The notes beneath the pieces are model-generated. The model searched no databases and had not been told where the DNA came from. It saw only the letters and a program-made list of their open reading frames with translations. A DNA stretch of 64,000 nt, from the NCBI GenBank assembly GCA_947623455.1, contig OX392532.1, positions 45,883,058-45,947,057 of the forward strand, written 5' to 3'. The translations under genes and the position numbers were made by a program. The stretch's first letter is position 1. Every line of letters begins with the position of its first letter. Positions 26,090 to 39,036 of this stretch are shown in pieces. The stretch comes from Mimachlamys varia. Taxonomy: Eukaryota; Mollusca; Bivalvia; Pectinida; Pectinidae.

Positions 26090-29000
26090 ATAGAGTGAGA
26101 CGTGTAACGACGTCCGTTTGTGATAGAGTGAGACGTGTAACGACGTCCGTTTGTGATAGAGTGAGACGTGTAACGACGTCCGTTTGTGATAGAGTGAGAC
26201 ATGTAACAGCGTCCTTGAGATAGAGTGAGACCTGTAACGACATCCGTTTGTGATAGAGTGAGACGTGTAACGACGCCCGTTTGTGATAGAGTAAGACATA
26301 TAACAACATCCGTTTGTGATAGAGTGAGACGTGTAACGACGTCAGTTTGTGATAGAGTGAGATGTGTAACGACATCCGTTTGTGATAGAGTGAGACGTGT
26401 AACGACGTCCTTTGAGATAGAGTGAGACGTGTAACGACGTCCGTTTGTGATAGAGTGAGACGTGTAACGACGTCCGTTTGTGATAGAGTGAGACATGTAA
26501 CGACATCCGTTTGTGATAGAGTGAGACATGTAAGGACTTCCGTTTGTGATAGATTGAGACATGTAAGGACGTCCTTTTCTGATAGAGTGAGACGTGTAAC
26601 AACGTCCGTTTGTGATAGAGTGAGACGTGTAACGACATCGTTTTGTGATAGAGTTAGACGTGTAACGACGCCCGTGTGTGATAGAGTAACACATATAACA
26701 ACATCCGTTTGTGATAGAGTGAGACGTGTAACGACGTCCGTTTGTGATAGAGTGAGACGTGTAACGACATCCGTTTGAGATAGAGTGAGACATGTAACGA
26801 CGTCCGTCTGTGATAGAGTGAGACGTGTAACGACGTCCGTTTGTAATAGAGTGAGACATACAACAACGCCCGTTTGTGATAGAATGGGACATGTAACGAC
26901 GTTCGTTTGTGATAGAGTGAGACGTGTTACGACGTCCGCCTGTGATAGAGTGAGACGTGTAACGACGTCCTTTGAGATAGAGTGAGACGTGTAACGACAT
27001 CCGTTTGTGATAGAGTGAGACGAGTAACGACGTCCTTTGAGATAAAGTGAGACGTGTAACGATGTTCGTTTGTGATAGAGTGAGACGTTTAACGACGTCC
27101 GTTTGAGATAGAGTGAGACATGTAACAACGTCCGTTTGTGATAGAGTGAGACGTGTAACAACGTCCGTTTGTGATAGAGTGAGACATATAACAAAGTCCG
27201 TTTGTGATAGAATGAGACATGTAACAACGTCCGTTTGTGATAGAATGAGACATGTAACGACGTCCGTTTGTGATAAAGTGAGACGTGTAACGACATCCGT
27301 TTGTGATAGAGTGAGACGTGTAACGACGTCCTTTGAGATAGAGTGAGACGTCTAATGACGTCCGTTTGTGATAGAGTGAGACGTCTAACGACGTCCGTTT
27401 ATGATAGAGTGAGACATATAACAACGTCCGTTTGTGATAGAGTGAGACATGTAACGACATCCGTTTGTGATAGAGTGAGACATGTAACGACATCCGTTTG
27501 TGATAGGGTGAGACATGTAAGGACGTCCGTTTGTGATAGAGTGAGACATGTAACAACGTCCGTTTGTGATAGAGTGAGACGTGTAACGACATCCGTTTGT
27601 GATAGAGTGAGACGTGTAACGACGCCCGTTTGTGATAGAGTGAGACGTGTAACGACATCCGTTTGAGATAGAGTGAGAGGTGTAACGACGTCCGTCTGTG
27701 ATAGAGTGAGACGTGTAACGACGTCCGTCTGTGATAGAGTGAGACGTGTAACGACGTCCGTTTGTAATAGAGTGAGACATACATCAACGACCGTTTGTGA
27801 TAGAATGAGACATGTAACGACGTTCGTTTGTGATAGAGTGAGACGTGTTACGACGTCCGTCTGTGATAGAGTGAGACCTGTAACGACGTCCTTTGAGATA
27901 GCGTGAGACGTGTAACGACATCCGTTTGTGATAGAGTGAGACGTTTAACGACGTCCTTTGAGAGAGTGAGATGTGTAACGATGTTCGTTTGTGATAGAGT
28001 GAGATGTGTAACGACGTCCGTTTGTGATAGAGTGAGACATGTAACGACGTCCGTTTGTGCTAGAGTGAGACGTGTAACGACGTCCGTTTGTGATAGAGTG
28101 AGACGTGTAACGACGTCCGTTTGTGATAGAGTGAGACGTGTAACAGCGTCCTTTGAGATAGAGTGAGACCTGTAACGACATCCGTTTGTGATAGAGTGAG
28201 ACGTGTAACGACGCACGTTTGAGATAGAGTAAGACATATAACAACATCCGTTTGTGATAGAGTGAGACGTGTAACGACATCCGTTTGTGATAGAGTGAGA
28301 CATATAACAACGTCCGTTTGTGATAGAGTGAGACATGTAACGACATCCGTTTGTGATAGAGTGAGACATGTAACAACGTCCGTTTGTGATAGAGTGAGAC
28401 GTGTAACGACGTCAGTTTGTGATAGAGTGAGACGTGTAACGACATCCGTTTGTGATAGAGTGAGACGTGTAACAACGTCCGTTTGTGATAGAGTGAGACA
28501 TGTAACAACGTCCGTTTGTGATAAAGTGAGACGTGTAACAACGTCCGTTTGTGATAGAGTGAGACATATAACAACGTCTGTTTGTGATAGAATGAGACAT
28601 GTAACAACGTCCGTTTGTGATAGAGTGAGACGTGTAACGACGTCCGTTTGTGATAGAGTGAGACATGTAAGGACGTCCATTTGTGATAGAGTGAGACATG
28701 TAAGGACGTCCATTTGTGATAGAGTGAGACATATAACAACGTCCTTTGCGATAGAGTGAGACGTGTTACGACGTCCGTTTGTGATAGAATGAGAAATGTA
28801 AGGACGTCCATTTGTGATAGAGTGAGACGTGTAACAACGTCCGTTTGTGATAGAGTGAGACATATAACAACGTCCGTTTGTGATAGAATGAGACATGTAA
28901 CAACGTCCGTTTGTGATAGAGTGAAACATGTAACGACGTCCGTTTGTGATAGAGTGAGACATGTAACGACGTCCGTTTGTGATAGAGTGAGACATGTAAC

Positions 29001-31990
29001 AACGTCCGTTTGTGATAGAGTGAGACGTGTAACGACGTCCGTTTGTGATAGAGTGAGACGTGTAACGACGTCCGTTTGTGATAGAGTGAGACATGTAACA
29101 GCGTCCTTTGAGATAGAGTGAGACCTGTAACGACATCCGTTTGTGATAGAGTGAGACGTGTAACGACGCCCGTTTGTGATAGAGTAAGACATATAACAAC
29201 ATCCGTTTGTGATAGAGTGAGACGTGTAACGACGTCAGTTTGTGATAGAGTGAGATGTGTAACGACATCCGTTTGTGATAGAGTGAGACGTGTAACGACG
29301 TCCTTTGAGATAGAGTGAGACGTGTAACAACGTCCGTTTGTGATAGAGTGAGACGTGTAACGACGTCCGTTTGTGATAGAGTGAGACATGTAACGACATC
29401 CGTTTGTGATAGAGTGAGACATGTAAGGACTTCCGTTTGTGATAGATTGAGACATGTAAGGACGTCCTTTTCTGATAGAGTGAGACGTGTAACAACGTCC
29501 GTTTGTGATAGAGTGAGACGTGTAACGACATCGTTTTGTGATAGAGTTAGACGTGTAACGACGCCCGTGTGTGATAGAGTAACACATATAACAACATCCG
29601 TTTGTGATAGAGTGAGACGTGTAACGACGTCCGTTTGTGATAGAGTGAGACTTGTAACGACATCCGTTTGAGATAGAGTGAGACATGTAACGACGTCCGT
29701 CTGTGATAGAGTGAGACGTGTAACGACGTCCGTTTGTAATAGAGTGAGACATACAACAACGCCCGTTTGTGATAGAATGGGACATGTAACGACGTTCGTT
29801 TGTGATAGAGTGAGACGTGTTACGACGTCCGCCTGTGATAGAGTGAGACGTGTAACGACGTCCTTTGAGATAGAGTGAGACGTGTAACGACATCCGTTTG
29901 TGATAGAGTGAGACGTGTAACGACGTCCTTTGAGATAAAGTGAGACGTGTAACGATGTTCGTTTGTGATAGAGTGAGACGTTTAACGACGTCCGTTTGAG
30001 ATAGAGTGAGACATGTAACAACGTCCGTTTGTGATAGAGTGAGACGTGTAACAACGTCCGTTTGTGATAGAGTGAGACATATAACAAAGTCCGTTTGTGA
30101 TAGAATGAGAAATGTAACAACGTCCGTTTGTGATAGAATGAGACATGTAACGACGTCCGTTTGTGATAAAGTGAGACGTGTAACGACATCCGTTTGTGAT
30201 AGAGTGAGACGTGTAACGACGTCCTTTGAGATAGAGTGAGACGTCTAATGACGTCCGTTTGTGATAGAGTGAGACGTCTAACGACGTCCGTTTATGATAG
30301 AGTGAGACATATAACAACGTCCGTTTGTGATAGAGTGAGACATGTAACGACATCCGTTTGTGATAGAGTGAGACATGTAACGACATCCGTTTGTGATAGA
30401 GTGAGACATGTAAGGACGTCCGTTTGTGATAGAGTGAGACATGTAACAACGTCCGTTTGTGATAGAGTGAGACGTGTAACGACATCCGTTTGTGATAGAG
30501 TGAGACGTGTAACGACGCCCGTTTGTGATAGAGTGAGACGTGTAACGACATCCGTTTGAGATAGAGTGAGAGGTGTAACGACGTCCGTCTGTGATAGAGT
30601 GAGACGTGTAACGACGTCCGTCTGTGATAGAGTGAGACGTGTAACGACGTCCGTTTGTAATAGGGTGAGACATACAACAACGACCGTTTGTGATAGAATG
30701 AGACATGTAACGACGTTCGTTTGTGATAGAGTGAGACGTGTTACGACGTCCGTCTGTGATAGAGTGAGACCTATAACGACGTCCTTTGAGATAGCGTGAG
30801 ACGTGTAACGACATCCGTTTGTGATAGAGTGAGACGTGTAACGACGTCCTTTGAGAGAGTGAGATGTGTAACGATGTTCGTTTGTGATAGAGTGAGATGT
30901 GTAACGACGTCCGTTTGTGATAGAGTGAGACATGTAACGACGTCCGTTTGTGCTAGAGTGAGACGTGTAACGACGTCCGTTTGTGATAGAGTGAGACGTG
31001 TAACGACGTCCGTTTGTGATAGAGTGAGACGTGTAACAGCGTCCTTTGAGATAGAGTGAGACCTGTAACGACATCCGTTTGTGATAGAGTGAGACGTGTA
31101 ACGACGCACGTTTGAGATAGAGTAAGACATATAACAACATCCGTTTGTGATAGAGTGAGACGTGTAACGACATCCGTTTGTGATAGAGTGAGACATATAA
31201 CAACGTCCGTTTGTGATAGAGTGAGACATGTAACGACATCCGTTTGTGATAGAGTGAGACATGTAACAACGTCCGTTTGTGATAGAGTGAGACGTGTAAC
31301 GACGTCAGTTTGTGATAGAGTGAGACGTGTAACGACATCCGTTTGTGATAGAGTGAGACGTGTAACAACGTCCGTTTGTGATAGAGTGAGACATGTAACA
31401 ACGTCCGTTTGTGATAAAGTGAGACGTGTAACAACGTCCGTTTGTGATAGAGTGAGACATATAACAACGTCTGTTTGTGATAGAATGAGACATGTAACAA
31501 CGTCCGTTTGTGATAGAGTGAGACGTGTAACGACGTCCGTTTGTGATAGAGTGAGACATGTAAGGACGTCCATTTGTGATAGAGTGAGACATGTAAGGAC
31601 GTCCATTTGTGATAGAGTGAGACATATAACAACGTCCTTTGCGATAGAGTGAGACGTGTTACGACGTCCGTTTGTGATAGAATGAGAAATGTAAGGACGT
31701 CCATTTGTGATAGAGTGAGACGTGTAACAACGTCCGTTTGTGATAGAGGGAGACATATAACAACGTCCGTTTGTGATAGAATGAGACATGTAACAACGTC
31801 CGTTTGTGATAGAGTGAAACATGTAACGACGTCCGTTTGTGATAGAGTGAGACATGTAACGACGTCCGTTTGTGATAGAGTGAGACATGTAACAACGTCC
31901 GTTTGTGATAGAGTGAGACGTGTAACGACGTCCGTTTGTGATAGAGTGAGACATATAACAACGTCCGTTTGTGATAGAGTGAGACGTGTA
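26090..31990. repeat. 2893-bp higher-order tandem duplication in the 33-bp array
   Basis: The variant order from about 26.1 to 29.1 kb is repeated from about 29.0 to 32.0 kb at an offset of 2893. Matching markers are the ATGTAACAGCGTCC unit (26201/29093, offset 2892 because the left copy lacks one T just downstream), the 32-bp unit ends and the GTTAGACGTG and CTCTGATAGAG-type rare units. Because 2893 is not a multiple of 33, the block includes several 32-bp and shorter units. Copies differ by few substitutions. Confidence 0.9.
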
Positions 31991-34900
31991 ACAACGTCCG
32001 TTTGTGATAGAGTGACACATATAACAACGTCCGTTTGTGATAGAATGAGACATGTAACGACGTCCGTTTGTGATAGAGTGAGACGTGTAACGACATCCGT
32101 TTGTGATAGAGTGAGACGTGTAACGACATCCGTTTGTGATAGAGTGAGACGTGTAACGACGTCCGTTTGTGATAGAGTGAGACGTGTAACGACGTCCGTT
32201 TGTGATAGAGTGAGACATGTAAGGACGTCCATTTGTGATAGAGTGATACGTGTAACGACATCCGTTTGTGATAGAGTGAGACGTGTAACAACGTCCGTTT
32301 GTGATAGAGTGAGACGTGTAACGACATCCGTTTGTGATAGAGTGAGACGTGTAGCAACGTCCGTTTGTGATAGAGTGAGACGTGTAACAACGTCCGTTTG
32401 TGATAGAGTGACACATATAACAACGTCCGTTTGTGATAGAATGAGACATGTAACGACGTCCGTTTGTGATAGAGTGAGACGTGTAACGACATCCGTTTGT
32501 GATAGAGTGAGACGTGTAACGACATCCGTTTGTGATAGAGTGAGACGTGTAACGACGTCCGTTTGTGATAGAGTGAGACGTGTAACGACGTCCGTTTGTG
32601 ATAGAGTGAGACATGTAAGGACGTCCATTTGTGATAGAGTGATACGTGTAACGACATCCGTTTGTGATAGAGTGAGACGTGTAACAACGTCCGTTTGTGA
32701 TAGAGTGAGACGTGTAACGACATCCGTTTGTGATAGAGTGAGACGTGTAGCAACGTCCGTTTGTGATAGAGTGAGACATGTAACGACGTCCGTTTGTGAT
32801 AGAGTGAGACGTGTAACGACATCCGTTTGTGATAGAGTGAGACGTGTAACGACATCCGTTTGTGACAGAGTGAAACGTGTAACGACATCCGTTTGTGATA
32901 GAGTGAGACGTGTTACGACGTCCGTTTGTGATAGAGTGAGACGTGTAACAACGTCCGTTTGTGATAGAGTGAGACATGTAACAACGTCCGTTTGTGATAG
33001 AGTGAGACGTGTTACGACATCCGTTTGTGATAGAGTGAGACGTGTAACGACATCCGTTTGTGATAGAGTGAGACATGTAACGACGTCCGTTTGTGATAGA
33101 GTGAGACGTGTAACGACATCCGTTTGTGATAGAGTGAGACGTGTAACGACATCCGTTTGTGATAGAGTGAGACGTGTAACGACATCCGTTTGTGATAGAG
33201 TGAGACGTGTAACGACGTCCGTTTGGGATAGAGTGAGACGTGTAACAACGTCCGTTTGTGATAGAGTGAGACATGTAACAACGTCCGTTTGTGATAGAGT
33301 GAGACGTGTTACGACATCCGTTTGTGATAGAGTGAGACGTGTAGCAACGTCTGTTTGTGATAGAGTGAGACGTGTAGCAACGTCCGTTTGTGATAGAGTG
33401 AGACGTGTAACGACATCCGTTTGTGATAGAGTGAGACATGTAACGACATCCGTTTGTGATAGAGTGAGACGTGTAACGACATCCGTTTGTGATAGAGTGA
33501 GACGTGTTACGACGTCCGTTTGTGATAGAGTGAGACGTGTAACAACGTCCGTTTGTGATAGAGTGAGACATGTAACGACGTCCGTTTGTGATAGAACGAG
33601 ACATGTAACGACGTCCGTTTGTGATAGAGTGAGACATGTAACGACGTCCGTTTGTGATAGAGTTAGACGTGTAACGACGTCCGTTTGTGATAGAGTGAGA
33701 CATGTAACGACATCCGTTTGTGATAGAGTGAGACATGTAAGGACGTCCGTTTGTGATAGAGTGAGACATGTAACAACGTCCGTTTGTGATAGAGTGAGAC
33801 GTGTAACGACATCCGTTTGTGATAGAGTGAGACGTGTAACGACGCCCGTTTGTGATAGAGTGAGACGTGTAACGACATCCGTTTGAGATAGAGTGAGAGG
33901 TGTAACGACGTCCGTCTGTGATAGAGTGAGACGTGTAACGACGTCCGTCTGTGATAGAGTGAGACGTGTAACGACGTCCGTTTGTAATAGGGTGAGACAT
34001 ACAACAACGACCGTTTGTGATAGAATGAGACATGTAACGACGTTCGTTTGTGATAGAGTGAGACGTGTTACGACGTCCGTCTGTGATAGAGTGAGACCTA
34101 TAACGACGTCCTTTGAGATAGCGTGAGACGTGTAACGACATCCGTTTGTGATAGAGTGAGACGTGTAACGACGTCCTTTGAGAGAGTGAGATGTGTAACG
34201 ATGTTCGTTTGTGATAGAGTGAGATGTGTAACGACGTCCGTTTGTGATAGAGTGAGACATGTAACGACGTCCGTTTGTGCTAGAGTGAGACGTGTAACGA
34301 CGTCCGTTTGTGATAGAGTGAGACGTGTAACGACGTCCGTTTGTGATAGAGTGAGACGTGTAACAGCGTCCTTTGAGATAGAGTGAGACCTGTAACGACA
34401 TCCGTTTGTGATAGAGTGAGACGTGTAACGACGCACGTTTGAGATAGAGTAAGACATATAACAACATCCGTTTGTGATAGAGTGAGACGTGTAACGACAT
34501 CCGTTTGTGATAGAGTGAGACATATAACAACGTCCGTTTGTGATAGAGTGAGACATGTAACGACATCCGTTTGTGATAGAGTGAGACATGTAACAACGTC
34601 CGTTTGTGATAGAGTGAGACGTGTAACGACGTCAGTTTGTGATAGAGTGAGACGTGTAACGACATCCGTTTGTGATAGAGTGAGACGTGTAACAACGTCC
34701 GTTTGTGATAGAGTGAGACATGTAACAACGTCCGTTTGTGATAAAGTGAGACGTGTAACAACGTCCGTTTGTGATAGAGTGAGACATATAACAACGTCTG
34801 TTTGTGATAGAATGAGACATGTAACAACGTCCGTTTGTGATAGAGTGAGACGTGTAACGACGTCCGTTTGTGATAGAGTGAGACATGTAAGGACGTCCAT

Positions 34901-36750
34901 TTGTGATAGAGTGAGACATGTAAGGACGTCCATTTGTGATAGAGTGAGACATATAACAACGTCCTTTGCGATAGAGTGAGACGTGTTACGACGTCCGTTT
35001 GTGATAGAATGAGAAATGTAAGGACGTCCATTTGTGATAGAGTGAGACGTGTAACAACGTCCGTTTGTGATAGAGGGAGACATATAACAACGTCCGTTTG
35101 TGATAGAATGAGACATGTAACAACGTCCGTTTGTGATAGAGTGAAACATGTAACGACGTCCGTTTGTGATAGAGTGAGACATGTAACGACGTCCGTTTGT
35201 GATAGAGTGAGACATGTAACAACGTCCGTTTGTGATAGAGTGAGACGTGTAACGACGTCCGTTTGTGATAGAGTGAGACATATAACAACGTCCGTTTGTG
35301 ATAGAGTGAGACGTGTAACAACGTCCGTTTGTGATAGAGTGACACATATAACAACGTCCGTTTGTGATAGAATGAGACATGTAACGACGTCCGTTTGTGA
35401 TAGAGTGAGACGTGTAACGACATCCGTTTGTGATAGAGTGAGACGTGTAACGACATCCGTTTGTGATAGAGTGAGACGTGTAACGACGTCCGTTTGTGAT
35501 AGAGTGAGACGTGTAACGACGTCCGTTTGTGATAGAGTGAGACATGTAAGGACGTCCATTTGTGATAGAGTGATACGTGTAACGACATCCGTTTGTGATA
35601 GAGTGAGACGTGTAACAACGTCCGTTTGTGATAGAGTGAGACGTGTAACGACATCCGTTTGTGATAGAGTGAGACGTGTAGCAACGTCCGTTTGTGATAG
35701 AGTGAGACATGTAACGACGTCCGTTTGTGATAGAGTGAGACGTGTAACGACATCCGTTTGTGATAGAGTGAGACGTGTAACGACATCCGTTTGTGACAGA
35801 GTGAAACGTGTAACGACATCCGTTTGTGATAGAGTGAGACGTGTTACGACGTCCGTTTGTGATAGAGTGAGACGTGTAACAACGTCCGTTTGTGATAGAG
35901 TGAGACATGTAACAACGTCCGTTTGTGATAGAGTGAGACGTGTTACGACATCCGTTTGTGATAGAGTGAGACGTGTAACGACATCCGTTTGTGATAGAGT
36001 GAGACATGTAACGACGTCCGTTTGTGATAGAGTGAGACGTGTAACGACATCCGTTTGTGATAGAGTGAGACGTGTAACGACATCCGTTTGTGATAGAGTG
36101 AGACGTGTAACGACATCCGTTTGTGATAGAGTGAGACGTGTAACGACATCCGTTTGTGATAGAGTGAGACATGTAACGACGTCCGTTTGTGATAGAGTGA
36201 GACGTGTAACGACATCCGTTTGTGATAGAGTGAGACGTGTAACGACATCCGTTTGTGATAGAGTGAGACGTGTAACGACATCCGTTTGTGATAGAGTGAG
36301 ACGTGTAACGACGTCCGTTTGGGATAGAGTGAGACGTGTAACAACGTCCGTTTGTGATAGAGTGAGACATGTAACAACGTCCGTTTGTGATAGAGTGAGA
36401 CGTGTAACGACATCCGTTTGTGATAGAGTGAGACGTGTAGCAACGTCTGTTTGTGATAGAGTGAGACGTGTAGCAACGTCCGTTTGTGATAGAGTGAGAC
36501 GTGTAACGACATCCGTTTGTGATAGAGTGAGACATGTAACGACATCCGTTTGTGATAGAGTGAGACGTGTAACGACATCCGTTTGTGATAGAGTGAGACG
36601 TGTTACGACGTCCGTTTGTGATAGAGTGAGACGTGTAACAACGTCCGTTTGTGATAGAGTGAGACATGTAACGACGTCCGTTTGTGATAGAACGAGACAT
36701 GTAACGACGTCCGTTTGTGATAGAGTGAGACATGTAACGACGTCCGTTTG
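30360..36750. repeat. 3327-bp-offset duplication in the 33-bp array
   Basis: From about 30.37 kb the variant order recurs from about 33.69 kb at an offset of 3327; matching points are 30566/33893, 30796/34123, 31155/34482 and 31649/34976. Beyond that, a run of about 13 units is present twice in the left copy (around 32.0-32.75 kb) and once in the right copy, while the right copy has an extra run near 36.1-36.3 kb. The right copy ends near 36.75 kb. With the 2893-bp block this makes three linked copies of the same ordered segment. Confidence 0.85.
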
Positions 36751-37390
36751 TGATAGAGTTAGACGTGTAACGACGTCCGTTTGTGATAGAGTGAGACGTG
36801 TAACGACGTCCGTTTGTGATAGAGTGAGACATGTAACAACGTCCTTTGAGATAGAGTGAGACGTGTAACGACGTCCGTTTGTGATAGAGTGAGACATGTA
36901 ACAACGTCCGTTTGTGATAGAGTGAGACGTGTAACGACGCCCGTTTGTGATAGAGTGAGACGTGTAACGACGTCCGTTTGTGATAGAGTGAGACGTATTA
37001 CGACGCCCGTTTGTGATAGAGTGAGACATGTAACAACGTCCTTTGAGATAGAGTGAGACGTGTAACGACGTCCGTTTGTGATAGAGTGAGACGTGTAACG
37101 ACATCCGTTTGTGATAGAGTGAGACATGTAACGACGTCCGTTTGTGATAAAGTGAGACGTGTAACGACGTCCGTTCGTAATAGAGTGATACGTTAGTGAT
37201 CCCGATTAGATTCCAAGTTTGTGGATGATTAGAGTCCTAATAGTACTAGTGCTTTCATTAAGTTCAGGGAATCGTGTCAACGCCATAATTTATGTAAACA
37301 TGAGAAAGTGTCGTCTGCACATAGGTGGCGCGTTTAGTGACAAGCTCTGCCAATCTCTCGCGCCCATAATTAATCGGCAGGTGTTTTTTA

Positions 37391-37443
37391 GTTCTCAGAC
37401 TAAAACATTAGTTCTCAGACTAAAACACAGGACTAAAACACAG
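37391..37443. repeat. 20-bp direct repeat, 2.6 copies
   Basis: GTTCTCAGACTAAAACATTA at 37391-37410 is followed by GTTCTCAGACTAAAACACAG and a partial GACTAAAACACAG. It may be an early stage of the tandem expansion seen elsewhere in the window. Confidence 0.85.
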
Positions 37444-38018
37444 CTAAGCGAAGTCAAGACAAATGGGGATATAGCCGATTGTACCAGATGTCCTCTGCTA
37501 AAAGGTGCACCGGTCTCGACCCGCTCCCTTAAAGCCAGAATGTTTACACCCAGCTGACCTCTAATAGTCCGTCAACGATCTGCGCCCATCAAAACAGTTT
37601 GGGCTCTCGTCTGTGGCCTAACTGATGCCTGATGCAAGGCTGCAGTAAGGGTCATTCAAGCAATGACAGCATTCTGGTCAAGGGAGAAACTGCGGTCGAG
37701 CATCTTCTCAGGATGGAAAATAATTATTTACAAATTAGCTTATTAGTGTGTTTACTTGTGATTAACAATGATGACTACTACTATGTTATTTTGAGGATTG
37801 ATGTTTACTTGGACGTGACCAAAATTTACATGGCGGGTGTCGTCGATGACGCAGAAGACGCTTACTCATATGAAACACCTGGTCTTATTCTCTTGTATTT
37901 GTACGAGGGTCTCCATGTAAATCTTTCCTTGTTTCATCTTTTGGCTCCAGTTTAATCGATTTTAAGTTCGGATAATGGTTCTGTTGACGCTTTGGTATTC
38001 TCTGGTTTTATTTTTCAG

Positions 38019-38057
38019 GACCTGTCTTCTATTGTAGAATATGAAGGATACTTCTGA
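38019..38057 (+). CDS. Candidate 3'-terminal exon, 12 codons
   Basis: A strong 3' splice site (pyrimidine-rich GGTTTTATTTTTCAG ending at 38018) is followed by an open frame DLSSIVEYEGYF and a TGA. An AATAAA lies at 38206-38211, about 150 bases on, which fits a short 3' UTR. No upstream exon can be assigned with confidence. It could also be a relic of a repeated element, since the flanks look repeat-like. Function unknown. Confidence 0.25.
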   Translation, partial: DLSSIVEYEGYF

Positions 38058-38633
38058 AACCCGGTCCCACTTCTGAAGGAGAAATGGTTCCAATGTATGA
38101 AAGGAGGGGGCTCGTTGAAGGATCCAAGTAAGGTGTTTGTGTATCATCGTCAGCAACACATTGGATCGCCACTAATGCTCCGAGAACTTAGTGATAGTAA
38201 TTCATAATAAATTATATGAATCATTCGGAAATTTTCTTTGGCCGACACCAGTGGGTTGATGGTCCTTCTGAGGAAGTCTATCTCTTTCGTAACGACCCTT
38301 CCTGTGCTGGAGAGGAATGCAACAAAAATACTCTTACGAGGAATAGCCCCTTTCCATCCATGTCCCAATTACGGCCGGTGAAAAAAGGCTGCCATGTCGG
38401 AATCATGTTTTTACCACATAAGTGGGTGTTATTCAACTCTCAAGGTATCAAATGATCATTACAACGGTTGAACAACATTGTGTCTATACCACACGTACAA
38501 TAAACTCTAAACGCATTTTGATTGGCTGACCCGGTGAGCACGATCCGATATTTTAACGCCCATTGTCCGCCGCTGATTTATGTTAAATTCAATGAAATAC
38601 TGCTGTTTTTGGCTGAAACGGTGGTAGACTTTA

Positions 38634-38754
38634 GATATGGTATTTATTTCACCCATATAAGATAATTATCGAAAGTTACAATAGACACTCGCTAAAGCTC
38701 GTGTCCTTTGTAACAAAACAAAAAGATGAACGCGAGTGAAATAAATACCATATC
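38634..38754. mobile_element. MITE-like palindromic element, 121 bp
   Basis: A perfect 19-bp inverted repeat, GATATGGTATTTATTTCAC (38634-38652) and its complement (38736-38754), encloses 83 bases. Inside, GTTACAATAGACACTCG pairs with CGTGTCCTTTGTAAC, so nearly the whole element folds into one long hairpin. There is no coding capacity. The form suits a non-autonomous DNA transposon (MITE) or a foldback end; no clear target-site duplication was seen, so the class is open. Confidence 0.65.
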
Positions 38755-39036
38755 AAACAAGCAGTGGTTGTATAACCTCCATATACCTAGAAATATCCAA
38801 TTCTACACTTATATCGCCCCTGGTCTTGCCTCCAAACCATGATGGGGCTTTCCATTATCTGTCTGCCTTAACTAACACTACACCTACTGATGTTAAACGG
38901 CGGGTGGTCAGAAAATTGAGAGTTTAAATGGTGTATCTAACTGAAATAGTAATGGGAGTATCGTCTTTATCAATCACTGTCTGATCCCCTCCTTAAGTTT
39001 CTCTCTTCTCCAAACACTTCCCTTTTACTTCCTTTC

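Larger units (their letters stand above)
25464..37192. repeat. 33-bp minisatellite array, 11.7 kb
   Basis: The largest array: about 355 copies of a 33-bp unit with core GTTTGTGATAGAGTGAGACG followed by TGTAACGACGTCC. Main variants are AGACATGTAAC for AGACGTGTAAC, GACATCC for GACGTCC, AACAACG for AACGACG, and a 32-bp form with GTCCTTTGAGATAGAG that lacks one base and shifts frame. All frames of both strands are nearly stop-free, giving open frames up to about 2270 codons; the 32-bp units change frame without closing it. Edges are degenerate (GAAGTGTAACACTGCCC left, TCGTAATAGAGTGATACG right). Higher-order blocks are listed separately. Confidence 0.95.
37193..39036. other. 1.8-kb spacer with exon-like and mobile-element pieces
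   Basis: This gap holds a 20-bp direct duplication, a possible terminal exon and a palindromic MITE-like element, each listed separately. The ATG at 37225 opens MIRVLIVLVLSLSSGNRVNA, which looks like a signal peptide, but the rest of the frame (to 37557) is unremarkable; a GTAAAC at about 37283 could be a donor. The frames at 37632-37955 and 38216-38455 (plus) and 38150-38368 (minus) show no family motif. Parts of 37.8-38.2 kb remind me of repeated mollusc sequence, which I cannot confirm. Confidence 0.4.

Noticed and set aside
30292..37104. Minus-strand open frame of about 2270 codons
   Set aside because: It lies wholly inside the 33-bp array. The unit is a multiple of three and lacks stops in nearly all frames, even when 32-bp units shift the frame. 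Other frames and the plus strand are also open, so openness carries no coding signal.
25464..37192. CRISPR array
   Set aside because: Units are contiguous variants without unique spacers, there are no cas genes, and the context is eukaryotic.
37219..37557. Small secreted protein starting MIRVLIVLVLSLSSGN
   Set aside because: The signal-like start is suggestive, but the rest of the frame has no pattern and there is no supporting splice chain or poly(A) site.
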